Shown: in pieces, positions 1 to 11,599 of the stretch | How the letters are laid out: every line of letters begins with the position of its first letter | Position numbering within the stretch: position 1 is the stretch's first letter | Origin: Eublepharis macularius | Taxonomy: Eukaryota > Chordata > Lepidosauria > Squamata > Eublepharidae | Assembly (NCBI RefSeq): GCF_028583425.1 | Contig: NC_072800.1 | Location: forward strand, 94,705,001 to 94,769,000 | Direction: 5' to 3' | Length of the DNA: 64,000 bases | Position numbers and translations under genes: made by a program | The notes under the pieces: generated by a model | Told to the model about the DNA's origin: nothing | Database searches by the model: none | Seen by the model: the letters and a program-made list of their open reading frames with translations, nothing else

Positions 1-502
1 CAGTGCCTGACTGGCATGCACCAGGCAACGGATTCTTCTAGGACTCTGCATTTGGCATTTGGGGGGTTGAGCGATGATGGGGCTTTCCTTTTCATGCATG
101 CATGCAGTGGCAGCAGGTCCCAAGCAGTCAGGCATGCAAATACAGGGCTGGTAGTTACATTATGGGTCTGTGTGTGAACTTCCAGCTCCCCGTTACTTTT
201 AAAATTTTGTCCTAAGGTGATTCTCCGCCCTGATGAATCACCTCTGGGTTAACCTGTTAGGTATTCCTCCACACACGCACCTTCTATTTTGTATGTTCGC
301 AACATGCTACACAACCTTTATGATGTGAAAACATTTGGTGTCGCAATCTTCATTCTCCCGAAAACCTCGGGATGTTTGGTTTTTATTCTTGTTTTGTGAG
401 CAGGAGAACCAAAGAGAGAGTGAGGGGCTTGCTTCTTTGGTGGGGGTACAGGAACAAAAGAATTGTCTTAGGGACTATCAGATATAGTCTGATAGTCCCT
501 TA
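1..502. other. Unassigned intergenic sequence with a short palindrome
   Basis: No gene or named repeat is recognised here. A short hairpin lies at about 467-500: a 13-nt arm (470-482) is repeated inverted at 488-500 around a 5-nt loop. A third partial copy of the arm sequence follows at about 503-515, directly at the 5' edge of the L1 fragment. Confidence 0.4.
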
Positions 503-2795
503 AGTACTATCAGATATAATACCATCAAGATCAGATGGGATTTCTTCCCAAAAGACAACTGAGAAATAACATTAGAACTGCCTTAAATCTGTTGGAATAT
601 TATGAACAACATCCGGAGAAGCAGATGGCTGTGATATTTTTAGATGCCAAAAAAGCCTTTGACAACATTAATTGGAATTTTTTTATTGAACAGATGAAGG
701 AGATGGAATTTGGAACGGAATTTATAAAAGCGGTTGAAGCCATATATAAGAAGCAGAAGGCAAAAATAATTATAAATGACGATTATACTGAAAGTATAGA
801 GATTGAAAAAGGAACGAGAGAGGGCTGCCCCCTTTCACCATTAATAGTTATTTTGGTGCTGGAAGTACTGATGAGGAACGTAAGGAGCGATATGGCGATT
901 AAGGGAGCATCCATCAAAGGGCATAAATATAAAGTACAGGCATTTGCAGATGATCTATTTATAGTGGAAGAACCTCTAGAATCAATAAAGAAATTAATGT
1001 ATTGTCTTAAAGAGTATGGTTTGATGGCAGGAATGAAAATTAATTATCAGAGAACTAAAGTGATAATGAAGAACATGACAATGCCTCAAAAATGGAATTT
1101 ACAGAAGTGACAGGATTTCAACTTGAAATGAAGGTTAAATATTTAGGAGTTTACTTAACATCTAAATGTAGTTTGTTAATGAAAGATAACTCTATGAAAC
1201 TGCTCCAAGAAATTAAGAATGACTTAGAGAAATGGAAAGGATTACAGCTTTCGTTATTGGGAAGAACTGCAACTATTAAAATGAATATATTACCACGGAT
1301 TATTTTCTTTTATCAAAACATCCCGATTTGCATCAATAAGATTTTCTTTGAAGAATTAAATAAGATAATATCCAAAATTAAATGGCAAGGGAAAAAACCA
1401 AGGATTAAGCTGAAAAGACTCCAAGATTTTAAAGACAATGCAGGATTTGCTCTACCGGACTGGAAAATATACTATAAAGCATGTTGCCTGGTGTGGATGA
1501 GAGACTGGATTTTACTAGAAAATCAAAGATTACTGGCCCTAGAAGGACATGATTTGCAATTAGGTTGGCATGCTTTTCTATGGCATGGTAAAGCTACAGG
1601 GCATAAATATTTTAAGAATCATTTGATTAGGAAATCCATTATGACTGTATGGGAAAAAATTGCATCGGAAATTTACAATAAGGTTCCGCAGTGGGTTTCA
1701 CCTCTAGAAGCGAGTCACACAACCAAAGACGTTTTCCCTGGATGAGAGTATTAGATACAGAGATCTTCTAGATGACAAAGGAGCGTTAAAATCAAAAGAG
1801 GAACTCCAAAGACAAAGTATTAACTTAGATTGGTGGGCAAGGGCTCAGATTGAATCCAGATATAACAAAGGTATAAAGCTGGGAGGCTTTCACTTAGAAC
1901 AAAATGCCTTCGAAACTTTGTTGTGTAATTCTGATGAGAAACTGATTAAAAAGATGTATGTATTTTTAATGCAAATGGAGAAGAAGGAGGAGGGAGTGGA
2001 AGAATATAAAATGAAATGGTCACAAAACCTAGGATATAACTTAGATCTGATGCAATGGAATAAGATATGGAAGGTTAATATTAAAATAACTAAATCAGTT
2101 GCATTTAAAGAAAACCTATATGTTTTATAGATGGTATCTGACACCAGATAGATTAGCTAAAATGGATAAAAATATGTCAAATAAGTGTTGGAAATGTGTG
2201 AAACACACAGGAACATTCCATCATATGTGGTGGACATGTAAAGAAGTCCACAAATTCTGGCTAATGGTGCATAATCTGTTACAACAAATTTTACAATGTA
2301 TAATTCCTTTGAAACCTGAGATATTTTTGTTAAATTGTGTACCAGAAGAAATTGGAAAGGACCAGAAATATTTTATAATTCATGTAGTAACAGCAGCAAG
2401 AACTCTATTGGCATCCTTCTGGAAAAGAGCAATAATACCCCGAGAAGAAGAACTGATAGCGAAGATAATGAAAAATGCAGAAATGGACAAATTAACTTCA
2501 CTAATTAAAGGCCAATTAGAAGAAAATTTTGCAGCCCCATGGACACCATTTTATGATTGGATAAAAACAAATATAGCGATTTGAATGTAGTAACTATATG
2601 AAGGCACTACTGTAATGTACTATTAACAATCACAGTTAAATGTTTGTTGAAATGTTTTGATGAAAAGATATAGATAAGAAGAATTCTAACTCAAGCAGAA
2701 TATATGATATATATTGGATATTCCCTTCCTACTTCCCCCCTGTCCCCCAACTCCCATATGAGAAAAACAATAAAAATCTATTAAAAAGAAAAAAG
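503..2795 (+). mobile_element. LINE-1 fragment (L1-A), 5'-truncated ORF2 and 3' tail
   Basis: This is a non-functional remnant of an L1 retrotransposon. Frame 535-1110 carries the reverse-transcriptase core, with the FLDAKKAFDNINW block, the GCPLSPL block and the catalytic FADD motif. The frame then shifts at a short A-run near 1088-1093, and 1092-1745 continues with the thumb region (KYLGVYLT). Frame 2099-2584 holds the C-terminal CxxC...H...C knuckle (CWKC, HMWWTC). The 3' end is an AATAAA-containing A-rich tail at about 2767-2795. ORF1, the endonuclease and the 5' half of the RT are absent. It is almost identical to the copy at 48455-51027, including the same frameshift. I could not define its target-site duplication. 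Confidence 0.9.
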
Positions 2796-4040
2796 AATGA
2801 GAGGGTTGGTTCTCCACCCAAGCAACTGCTTCAGAAGGTGAGGGGGGGGGGCTGGACCAGAGTGGAGGGTGCCAATGCACTGCAGGGGCTCAGCCCCCTA
2901 CCATATCAAGCAGTGGCACCACCTCCCATACCAACACTGCCACTGGTCCAGAAGTGACTTGTGCCAACAAAATATCTTCAGTCAGCCACGTGATGGAAAG
3001 AGCAGAGTTCATACCGAGAGGTACACTGCCTCTGCCTATGGAGGTTCTAGCTACTGCCACTAACAGCCTATCATCTTCCCAGGTATCTGGGGGCCTCTGC
3101 ACCTCTCACATTAACCCCCTCCCCAAATCTCCAAAGGATAATTTCAGCATTTCTCTAAAGGGAGAATTTCAGGGACCCTCCCCCAACAGTTTTGGGCTGA
3201 ATCCCTTAGAGGAAAAATACTCATTAAAATCTTTTCTAAAACAGCCTCTGCAAGCCTAGCAGGTATCTGCAAGAAGGTTCTGTGGGAGCTTTTGGGCTAC
3301 AATAAATGTGCACAGTTTTCAGACGTAACAATTCTCTGGTATTTCGTTAGAATACAATTTTATTTTGGTTACAAAATCTTCTGATGACCTTCGGGTTGTC
3401 AGGGCAGTTGATGCTTTTGGTGACATCAATTGGTAGACAGTTGATCACCTGGTAAACAGAACCCCATTAAGCTTCTATTAAAGGGGCAGTACCTTTTTCT
3501 GATGCTCTTGGCAACCCCAAATGGACTACAAGCCTTTTGGGGATGGATTTCCCAGAGAAGGGCTCCAGGCAGGCTCTTGCACTCTGCTTTGGGGAAGGGG
3601 CAGTAGGGGGCTGTTGAGGCTTGCAAGGGTTAAAATGAGGGAGTGCCTATTTCTAGAGAGTCTGGAGGAAGTGACGTGAGGAGGGGGCGAAGGGTGGACC
3701 CAGCCACAGAAAGAAGATGGACAAGCCCACTGTAAGTATGGGGGGGGGGCGGCGGCTGGGGAATGCTGGTGCAATGAGGAGTCCCTGGAAGGCCTGCGAT
3801 GCATGGAAGGGTGGGTGGGTGGCTGCGGCTGCTAGGGAAGGGAGAGTAAAGTGGAGCAGAGGTGGTGTGCGTGAGTGTGTGAGCGTGCAGTGTATGCCTC
3901 TGAGCCTAGCATGCAGACTAGAGCTGCTTCCACACACTGCTGAACCTTGTGAAATTGCAAGTGTGGTCCGCCTTGAGTCTCAGTGAGGCGGACAATCAAT
4001 CAATCAGCCACACAAAAGGGGCAACCTAAGTAAGGCTTCT
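2796..4040. other. Intergenic stretch without recognisable gene
   Basis: Several short open frames occur on both strands, but none has a recognisable domain, splice context or conserved motif. The sequence contains G-runs and simple repeats and is probably old repeat-derived intergenic DNA. Confidence 0.4.
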
Positions 4041-4049
4041 CTATTCTAT

Positions 4050-4600
4050 TCAACGGGAGCTCCAGCTCCCGCTTCTCTCAGGCTTGTTCTTGGGCTGGCT
4101 CCTGGCCATAGCTGACTTGTGTGGGAAGCCTGAGTATACTGAAGTGTTTATGAGAGAAATATGACCCGTGTGGAACCTGAACTGAGCCTGTTTGTGAAAG
4201 GACACTCAGTCAGGGAAAGGGAGGCCGGCTGTGGGCTGCCGGAGCAGGTTTCACATTTCTGTGAATGAGAGAAAGAGGCTGGCTGTGTGCTGTCTGAGGA
4301 GTTTTCTGTGAGAGAAATATAGAGCCTAGAGAAAGAGGCTGTGTGTGAAGCCTTACAAGAGATCTGTGTGAATGAGTTTATAGGAAGTAACTTTAAGAAC
4401 TGAGAACTACGTTTATGAAACCGATACGTTTCTTGACTAAATAAAAGTTTATTTTGTTTTGTTATATCCCAGAGTAGCTGTCATTGCAAGATCCCATTCC
4501 TATCTTCAGGGCCACAAAGAACCACGAAGGAGCCTGACGCTTAGGAACGTTACCAAAGGGGAAACCTAAATAAAATATCTTGGAATATAATATTCCTGGT
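4050..4600 (+). mobile_element. Possible solo LTR-like fossil
   Basis: Repetitive GAGAGAAA-type motifs are followed by an AATAAA at about 4440 and a T-rich stretch. The segment ends near 4590-4605 in a TGGTGGCAGC motif that resembles a primer-binding-site start. This suggests the end of an LTR of a retrovirus- or gypsy-like element. No internal coding region was recognised, so it is treated as a broken fossil of uncertain family and age. Confidence 0.3.
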
Positions 4601-4969
4601 GGCAGCAAACTACCCAGAGGGTGTAAGGGAAAGATTAAAAGAAAAATCTACCCAAGAGAAAGTAAGGGTCATAACAGCTGCACTTGGCAGAAAAGCCGCT
4701 GCGCCCTTGCAGGACTGTGGGAAAAGCAGGGCCCGCCCAGGCCACCTCACGGGGAATCTGCCCGTCCCTGAAATGGCTGCAGAGGTATTCGAGGCGCTCA
4801 AACACCCCCCCCCCCCCCCGAGAATCTACACACAAGGATCTGCTGAGACAAATTCTTCCAGATCTTCTCCAAATGTAACTGGTTTGGGCCCTTGAACGCA
4901 TGTGACCGAAAGCGCACAATCCATGTGCAGCGCATCCCAGGGCCATGCACACGGGAGAGAGAACCAATG

Positions 4970-5134
4970 CAGCGCCTTTAAGAATAAGCCCAGGCGGGGC
5001 CAGTCCCGGGGCAGAGGCGGGCTTTAAAGCGGCCGTCCCTCCACCCACCCACCCGGGGAATCGCCTGCGAGGCGCCTTCTGCACGGGCGCCAGAGCGCGC
5101 AAGGCCCCGAGCACCAGCCAGCCAGCCAGCCAGC

Positions 5135-5168
<34 letters not shown>

Positions 5169-6500
5169 CCTTCGTCTCTTCTCTCGCGGGCTGCCGGGGG
5201 CGCCGACTCGGCCCCGCGCCCGCCCGGAGGCTCCGCATGCTCCCTCGGGCGCCGCTGGCCTCGGCTCCGGCCGCCTTACTGCAGCCCCACCCGGCCGCCG
5301 GCCTGCGGCAGGCTCGCGGGTCGCCGAGGTCCTGCGGGCCCGGAGCGCGGCGCAGGCGGAGCGCCGAGGGCGGGACGCGCGTCGGGCGTCTCGTGAGCAC
5401 CAGGCTCACGTGACGGCGCAGGAGCGAGCGAGGGGCGGGGCGGCGGCGGCGGGTCCTTCCCGCCCGCGCCAAGCGCGCTCCCGCCGCCGCCTCGCCGCCG
5501 CCTTTGTCCGGCCATGGCCGCGGGGGCTGCCGCGCAGGTGAGCGCCCGGGGGGGGGGGAGCCCGCCGCCGCGCCGCTACACAGCCAGGAGCCCGCCCGGG
5601 CCGGCGCGCAGGGCCAGCGGGCAGGCGGCGACCCGGCCGCTCCTCGGAGACGGAGGGCGGCCGGCGGCGCTGCCGGCGGCGAGTGAAGCGAGGCGGGGCG
5701 GGTCGGGGCGGGAGGCGCGCCGGTGCCTCGGGCGGGCTCCGGGGAGGAGGCCCGGGGAAGCCCTCGCTGCCTCCCTCCGCCAGGCGCCGGCCGGGGCGGG
5801 AGATGCCGGGCTGAGCCCTGCGCGCTGCCGGGGAGGGAGCGGGACCTGCGGAGCTCCGGGAGCGGCGCTCCTACGGGGCTGGGCGGCCCACTGGGCGGCT
5901 TGAGCCCGCCGGGATGCGCGGGAGCCGCCCCCGCCCCGCCGCTCCTGGGAGCAGGCCCGGAGGCGCCGGCCCGGCTGGGAAAGCGCGCCTGGCCCGCCGC
6001 CGCCTCCCCTGCCCGCCCCGACGCCGAGGGGCTGCAGGCGGCCTCGGGTGCTGCGGGCGGTCCCGGAGCGGGAAGGCCGGCTCTGTGCCGCGGAGCTGGG
6101 CGGCGGGCGGGCGGGCGGCCTGGGGGCGCGGGAAGGAGGCGCTGGGCGCGCGGCCTTTCCGGGCCAGCCTCGGGCCTCCCCCGCGGGCGTGCTGCGGCGC
6201 GCAGCCCGGCGGCCCTTCGCGTGCCCGCCGAGAGCCGCCCCGAGGGGCCCGGCGCGCAGTGGCTGCCTGGCCGGCCGGCTGCGGCGCCGCGACCAGACTC
6301 CTTCCCTCCCTCGCGCAGGTGACCTTCGACGATGTGGCCGTCTACTTCTGCCGCGAGGAGTGGGCGCAGCTGGCGGACTGGCAGCGGGAGCTCTACCGGG
6401 CGGTCATGCTGGAGAACTACCAGGCGCTGCACTCGTTGGGTGAGGAGGGGCGGGGCTGGCGCGCCTTGGAGCCTCCCGGGGACGCCGCCGGGAACGGGGA
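4970..6500. promoter_or_regulatory. CpG island over the promoter and first exons of KRAB-ZNF gene 1
   Basis: The sequence is extremely GC- and CpG-rich and has no TATA box. It spans the likely transcription start, the initiator ATG at 5514 and the KRAB-A exon. Several GC boxes (GGGGCGGGG) lie at about 5430-5450 and 5690-5710. A CpG-island, TATA-less promoter is typical for housekeeping-like KRAB zinc-finger genes. Confidence 0.75.
5135..5168 (+). repeat. (CGG)n trinucleotide repeat
   Basis: An uninterrupted run of about ten CGG units lies roughly 350 bp upstream of the ATG of KRAB-ZNF gene 1, inside its CpG island. It is probably in the promoter or 5' UTR. CGG runs in 5' UTRs are prone to length change and methylation. 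Confidence 0.9.
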
Positions 6501-9500
6501 GAGCTGCCCTGCCGCGCTGGAGCCCCTTCTGCGTTCGGGCTGCACCCCCCCTAGCACTGCCTACCCGGGATTGTGCACCAGCCCGGACCCGGAGGCCTCG
6601 CCAGGCCCCCCAGGACTTACCCTCAGCCCCTTTTCTAGTGATCTTGCTGGCGGTTTCGGGCAGGTAGCCGTGTTGGTCTGCAGCAGAACAGCAGGATTCG
6701 GGTCCAGTGGCACCTTAGAGGCCGGCAGGGTCTTCGGACTCAGCAGGTACCCTGCAAATCTTGTTGGTCTCTTTGAGGTGCCGCTGGACCCAGATCCTGC
6801 TGTTCTAATGATCTTGAAGACCCTGCAAGCGTTGGCCTGTGGCCCTCAGTAAAATGAAGGACCACAGGCAGGCAGGCAGGCAGCCAGGGAGGGAGCCCCA
6901 CAGAGAGGCACCTTCCTGGGTGGGAGGAAAAGCGCAGGGGAGGGTGCCGGGTGCTCTGGGGCATCACTGCTCAAGGAGGGGGGCGTGGAAGGCCAGGAAT
7001 GAGTCCGGAAGGCCACAGCCAAGAGGGCCAGCTAGCAGCCCCCCTTGGTTTCAGGATTTCTCCCAGACTGCTGGGGATTTCCCGCTTGGATCCTCTGCCC
7101 AGACTCGTTTCCCTTGGAAGAAGAATGAGGGACGTTGCCTGTTTCCTCCCATTTTACAGGCACTCCTCCGTCGTTCATGAAAGGTCATTGCTTGACTGTG
7201 CACTGGCAGGCGAAAGAGGAGTGTTTGTGGATGTGTGTTTGGGGTGGTAAACTGTTGAAATAAAAAGGATTCTGCCACCATCTCCTCCACAGGCCGTTTG
7301 TCAGTCAAACCCGAGATCATCAGCAAGATTGAGCACGGGGAGGAGGTGTGCGTTGGAGAGTGCTGGAAGCCCCGCAGGTGGAGAAGGCCTCCGTCGAGCC
7401 AGTGGCTAGGTGAGGGGGCCGGGCCTGGAATTCCTATGTTCGCATCTTGCCTTTCTTCCCTGGACCCTCCTGTCTTCACGACGACCCTGTGGGGCAGGCG
7501 AGGCTGAACGATAGCCCTTGGCCCAGTGGGTTTCATGCCTCAGGAGGGGCTTGAACCAAGCGGTCCAGGACTTCTCCACTGGTGGGTCGGACAAGAATGG
7601 GAGCGGGAGGGAAGCTGGCACAAAGGGGCTATTTTGGGGTCCTTCTCTTTGGCCCCTCACTACAGTTAAATTCTGCCATGCTAGGAAAGCTTTGAAATGG
7701 AGTTGTCTGCATAGCTTCTGACAGCCTCTTCGCAAGCCCTGGCCCGTGTGTTCTCTGGAGACTCGAGGGGTTCTTGACATGACAAGGCAAAAAACGAGGG
7801 GAGGGTGGGTTTGGGCATTGAGGTGCCAAGGGGTACAGAGCTGGGGGAGGGTTAGGAGGTGGCGATGCAGAGCCACGTCGGACTTGGGGCGTTCACATCT
7901 GAAAGCTCCCCCAGAGCCTCCACATAATGACTCTCTCCCAGTTTTTAACTTTTCTTTGTAAGCACGAAGGCAAGAAATGTAACTTTTAAAAATAAGAAGC
8001 TTGTTAGGATTTATTTTTTAAAAGGACAAGATCCAGAGGAGTTAACCATGTTAGTCCGCAGTAGCGAAATAGCAAAGAGTCCAGTAGCACTTTTAAGATT
8101 AACCAACTTTATTGTAGCATAAGCTTTCGAGTCTCACAGATGCATCTGACGAAGAGAGCTGTGGTTCTCGAAAGCTTTTGCTAAAATGAAGTTGGTTAAT
8201 CTTAAAGGTGCTGCTGGACTCTTTGCTAAAAGGACAAGGGCGCCCCGGATGGGCACAGCGTGTTGTGGGAAGCAGCCCTGCAATGCCCCTTTCCAGGGCT
8301 GTTCACTGCAGGGGCCCTCTGAGAAGGATGTCAAGAAAACAGGCTGAAGAGAAAGAACACCTGCCTTTGTTGTCAGTTGCTTATAGTATGTTACAGATTT
8401 TTAATCAATCACCTTCCCAAGACCCCAGTTTATGGACAGTGAGCGGGAGGACAACTCCGTGGCCGAGGCAGAGTTTGGACTGGCCCGCTTAGGCCCAGCC
8501 CCACCTCTCTATTCAGCAGACAACTCCAGTGTCTTGTTTCAAGTTGGTTCCATCCCTGCCTCTCAATCCAGGATCACTCTGTGACTTTGGGAATGTCCTT
8601 TTGTTTCTTCCCAGCAGGAGATGGGATTCGGATGGTGGATGAGGAAGAGGATGGAGGGCCAGGCACCCCCCTGCAAATCCCAGCCCGGCGAGGAAGGAAG
8701 AAGAAGGTCCACTCACAAGGAGTGGAGAAACAGGTGAGCCAGCTGATGGGCTCTCCCGCCAAGGAGGCCCGTTCTCAGCCACGGGTGACGCTGAAGATGA
8801 ATCCGCCCAAGTGCCCGGAGTGCGGCAAAAGCTTCCTGAGCAACGTGGCCATGACCATCCACATCCGGACGCACACGGGGGAGCGCCCCTTCAAGTGCCA
8901 CCTGTGCCCCAAGGGCTTTGCTTCCAAGGGGGACCTGAACCGCCACATCCGGAGGCACTTGCGCGAGAAGCCCCCTGCCGCCACCAGCAGACCGCCCGCT
9001 GCCAAGGGCAAGAAGAGCCTGGCTGCCAAGCTTCAGCTCCTTCACCACCTGCAGCACGCCCCAGGGCCCAGGACGCCCCACACCTGCGACCAGTGTGGGA
9101 AGAGCTTCAACAAGAAGCAGAGCTTGCGGAAGCACCAGGGGACGCACTCGGCCGAGAGGCCCTTCGCCTGCCTGGAGTGCGGGCGCTGCTTCCGGCTCAA
9201 GCAGATCTTGGTGGCCCACATGCAGTCGCACGTCAAGGAAAGGCCCTTTGCCTGTCCCCAGTGCGGGAAATGCTTCACTCAGGAGCGCAATGTGAGGAAC
9301 CACCAGCGGGTTCACACGGGCGAAAAGCCCTTTTCGTGCATGGCTTGCGGGAGGTGCTTTGCGTATAAGCAGCACCTTGTCAAGCATTTGCGCCTCCATA
9401 CCGGCGAGCGGCCCTTTGCCTGCAAGGAGTGCGGGAAGACCTTCCGGGACAGGGCCACGCTGGTCATCCACAACCGGATGCACACTGGGGAGCGGCCCTA

Positions 9501-9903
9501 TCGCTGCCCCTTCTGCGGCAAATCCTGCCGGCAGAAGCAGCACCTGAACAGCCACTTGAAAGTCCACCGCGGGGAGGAGCTCCCCACGGAAGCTGGCACG
9601 GACCTCACCCTCCGGGAGAAGCCCCACCAGTGCACCACCTGCGAGAAGCGATTCAAGAACCGGAAGATCATGCTGGCCCACCAGAAGATCCACGAGGAAG
9701 AGCAGCTGTCGAGGCGCAGCCCCCTTCCTGGCGGAGCAGGTCCCTCCCAAGGAGAACCCATAGGAGCCGGTGCAAGCCTGAGGCGTCCCACTGCTGTCCA
9801 GCCAGCCCCGCCGGGTGCAAAGGTGTCTCTGGCGTGCCCCGACTGTGGCAGGAGCTTCTCCCAGCAGAAGTATCTCACGCTGCACCGGAGGAGCCATAGA
9901 TGA
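5514..9903 (+). CDS. KRAB-domain C2H2 zinc-finger protein, gene 1 (10 fingers)
   Basis: Predicted nuclear DNA-binding transcription regulator. Four coding exons fit GT-AG rules and phase: 5514-5537 (MAAGAAAQ), 6319-6439 (KRAB-A), 7293-7409 (KRAB-B-like, with [13 protein letters not shown]) and 8618-9903 (or 8615, which adds one codon). The total is 1,548 nt, 515 aa. The KRAB-A box keeps the DV, EEW and MLENY residues linked to TRIM28 binding. The last exon encodes an acidic and then basic linker followed by ten C2H2 fingers. Fingers 2 and 3 are separated by a long spacer rich in A, K and P, and finger 10 is isolated after a GAGPS-rich stretch. Finger 8 has Cys in place of the conserved Phe (GKSCRQKQH). 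The gene lies tandem with KRAB-ZNF gene 2 and convergent with SSPO. In mammals the SSPO neighbours include ZNF777, ZNF746 and ZNF467, but I cannot assign an ortholog. Confidence 0.88.
6660..6830. repeat. Short inverted-repeat element in KRAB-ZNF gene 1 intron 2
   Basis: The segment starting near 6660 (GTAGCCGTGTTGGTCTGCAG) and ending near 6815 contains two inverted arms bearing the motif 'GGTCCAGTGGCACCT' / 'AGGTGCCGCTGGACC'. This is the widespread amniote repeat that carries 'TTAGTCTTTAAGGTGCC'-type sequence. Both arms are degraded. Related copies lie at 8035, 17935, 28440, 29875, 32955, 61088 and 62940. Confidence 0.6.
8035..8230. repeat. Palindromic repeat with hammerhead-like core
   Basis: Two inverted arms of about 80-90 nt meet at a palindromic centre near 8137-8148. 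Each arm contains the 'GTTGGTTAATCTTAAAGGTGCTGCTGGACTC'-type sequence. The right arm carries CTGACGA (8146-8152), a short stem-loop (8153-8169) and GAAA (8170-8173), followed by an AGC/GCT pairing around a TTTT loop. That is the layout of a hammerhead ribozyme core. The stem I partner is weak, so activity is not claimed. Confidence 0.65.
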
Positions 9904-10610
9904 GGAGTGGAGCTGCTGCTGCTGAAAGTGAGATCGTGGAGTCAAGTGGGAGGAAACGGGAAGAGAGGGTGACTTGCGGGAGTTGGTAATGCTCCTCTGT
10001 GGGAGCTGCAGGTGCGCCAAAGCTTCCTCCCACCCCTCGCGCAGCTGTGGACAGCAGAGGACAAATGTAGTCCTGGGTCTGTGGCTGGCTCCTCGTCCCT
10101 CCCCGGCTGGAAAGGAGTGCATGGAAGTTCTTCTTCGCCCTCTTTGCTCCCCGAGGTCCCAGCGCAGCTTTCTCACCCCGGAATGGGCACAAGCAAGTCT
10201 CCCTCCTCCCTGCCCTGGACTCTGGCTGAACAAAGACGAGCGCTGTTGACAGCAGTGACGGTCCAGAAGAAAAAGGCCCAAAGCCAAGAACACGGTCTTT
10301 GTAACAGCTTTTAACAGGACCGGCCCAATGACACGCTACAGAGTTTTATCCCACGCCTAGAGGAAATGTTACTTTAAAATAGGCATATGGAAACTAAGAG
10401 TCTCTTTCTTCCAAAGCAGCACTTGGGCAGCTGCACCACCAGTCTTCGACGGTAGTTATTCCAGATGTCAAGTGAAAACCTTTTAACCGGACCAAGAATC
10501 ACTCAACGTTATCTTCCAAGATATTTATTTAAAATCCGTCTGATTGCTCTAGTACTAATTAAATGAATCACAGTGATACAAAAACTCTAGTATATGTTAA
10601 TGAAATTAGA

Positions 10611-10616
10611 AATAAA
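10611..10616 (+). terminator. Candidate poly(A) signal of KRAB-ZNF gene 1
   Basis: This is the first AATAAA downstream of the stop codon at 9903. It implies a 3' UTR of about 0.7 kb. Assigned by position only. Confidence 0.45.
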
Positions 10617-10743
10617 AAGCATACATGTCATTCCTTATCCTATGTATATTAAATTTAAAAGATAAAAGACAGTTTCCGAGATTTTTACCAAACCATTATC
10701 AGAAAAGTTACAGTGAATTCAATGGGCTTAGACTGGAGTAACT

Positions 10744-10930
10744 ATGTATTGTCAAAGGCTTTCACGGCCGGAGAACGATGGTTGTTGTGGGTTTTCCGGG
10801 CTGTATTGCCGTGGTCTTGGCATTGCAGTTCCTGACGTTTCGCCAGCAGCTGTGGCTGGCATCTTCAGAGGTGTAGCACCAAAAGACAGAGATCTCTCAG
10901 TGTCATCTCTCAGTGGAGTAAGTGTGCACT
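10744..10930 (-). mobile_element. Penelope-like element terminal fragment (fossil) with hammerhead motif
   Basis: This fragment is homologous to the terminal arms of the Penelope-like fossil at 34882-35694. On the minus strand, 10831-10871 holds CTGAAGA, a 6-bp stem with a 7-nt loop, and GAAAC followed by GTC, which is the conserved hammerhead ribozyme core. Penelope-like elements are known to carry hammerheads in their terminal repeats. No coding part remains here. Broken fossil of moderate age. Confidence 0.75.
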
Positions 10931-11599
10931 GTAACCCCCAGTAGGAAAGATTCAGAGGTGTTAGGGTGTGGCTACTGTATAGAGAGCCAATTATGGGAAC
11001 CTTGCATGATTTTATCAAACCATCTAATTGTTTCTTCTGAAGGTGTGATGTGAACATATAATTACACTTTCCCAAAGAATACTAATTGCAAACTGTGTTG
11101 TGCTTATTCTGATCATTCTAAATGCTGAAACAGTAAGAACAATACAAGCTTGCACGTTTTAAAGCTGGAAAGCAAATTCTCGGGCATATTTTGTTCAAGA
11201 TTCTATAACATTGAAGTCAAAGTCTGTGACATGATGGTGTGCAAGCTTTTGAGTTCATCAGAACTCTTCAACAGTCTAGAGGTCACAAAGTAAAAATAGG
11301 AGAAAAGCAGATTTTTCAGGTCATGATTTTCAGACCTCGCCCTGCTAGCCCTCCAGCTCCAAGAGGAGCACTTTCCTTGAATCCTTTTTATGAACCTCAG
11401 AGCTGACGGGTTCCCCTCAACACACCCAGACACACCCCCTCCCAGTTTTCCTCTGCCAATTACAAAAAACCAGAAAAGTTTGTCGGAAAAGATGAGCTGG
11501 AGGGAACCGGGGCAGATGGCGGAGAGGTGCCAGGCAGCACACAGCTGCGCCTGAGCTGCTCCTTCAGGGAGGCAGTGCCGCCACACGAGGAGATGGGCG

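Noticed and set aside
535-2584. L1-A reverse transcriptase as a functional gene
   Set aside because: It is 5'-truncated and frame-broken, lacks the endonuclease and has a near-identical defective copy in the window.
4978-6432. 484-codon open frame on the minus strand
   Set aside because: It lies in a CpG island where GC-rich codons make long chance frames. The composition is almost only R, P, A and G, and the frame overlaps the real KRAB exons on the other strand.
8713-10293. 526-codon open frame antisense to the gene 1 finger exon
   Set aside because: It is the reverse shadow of the repetitive C2H2 codons (L/V/G/H-rich) and has no independent motif.
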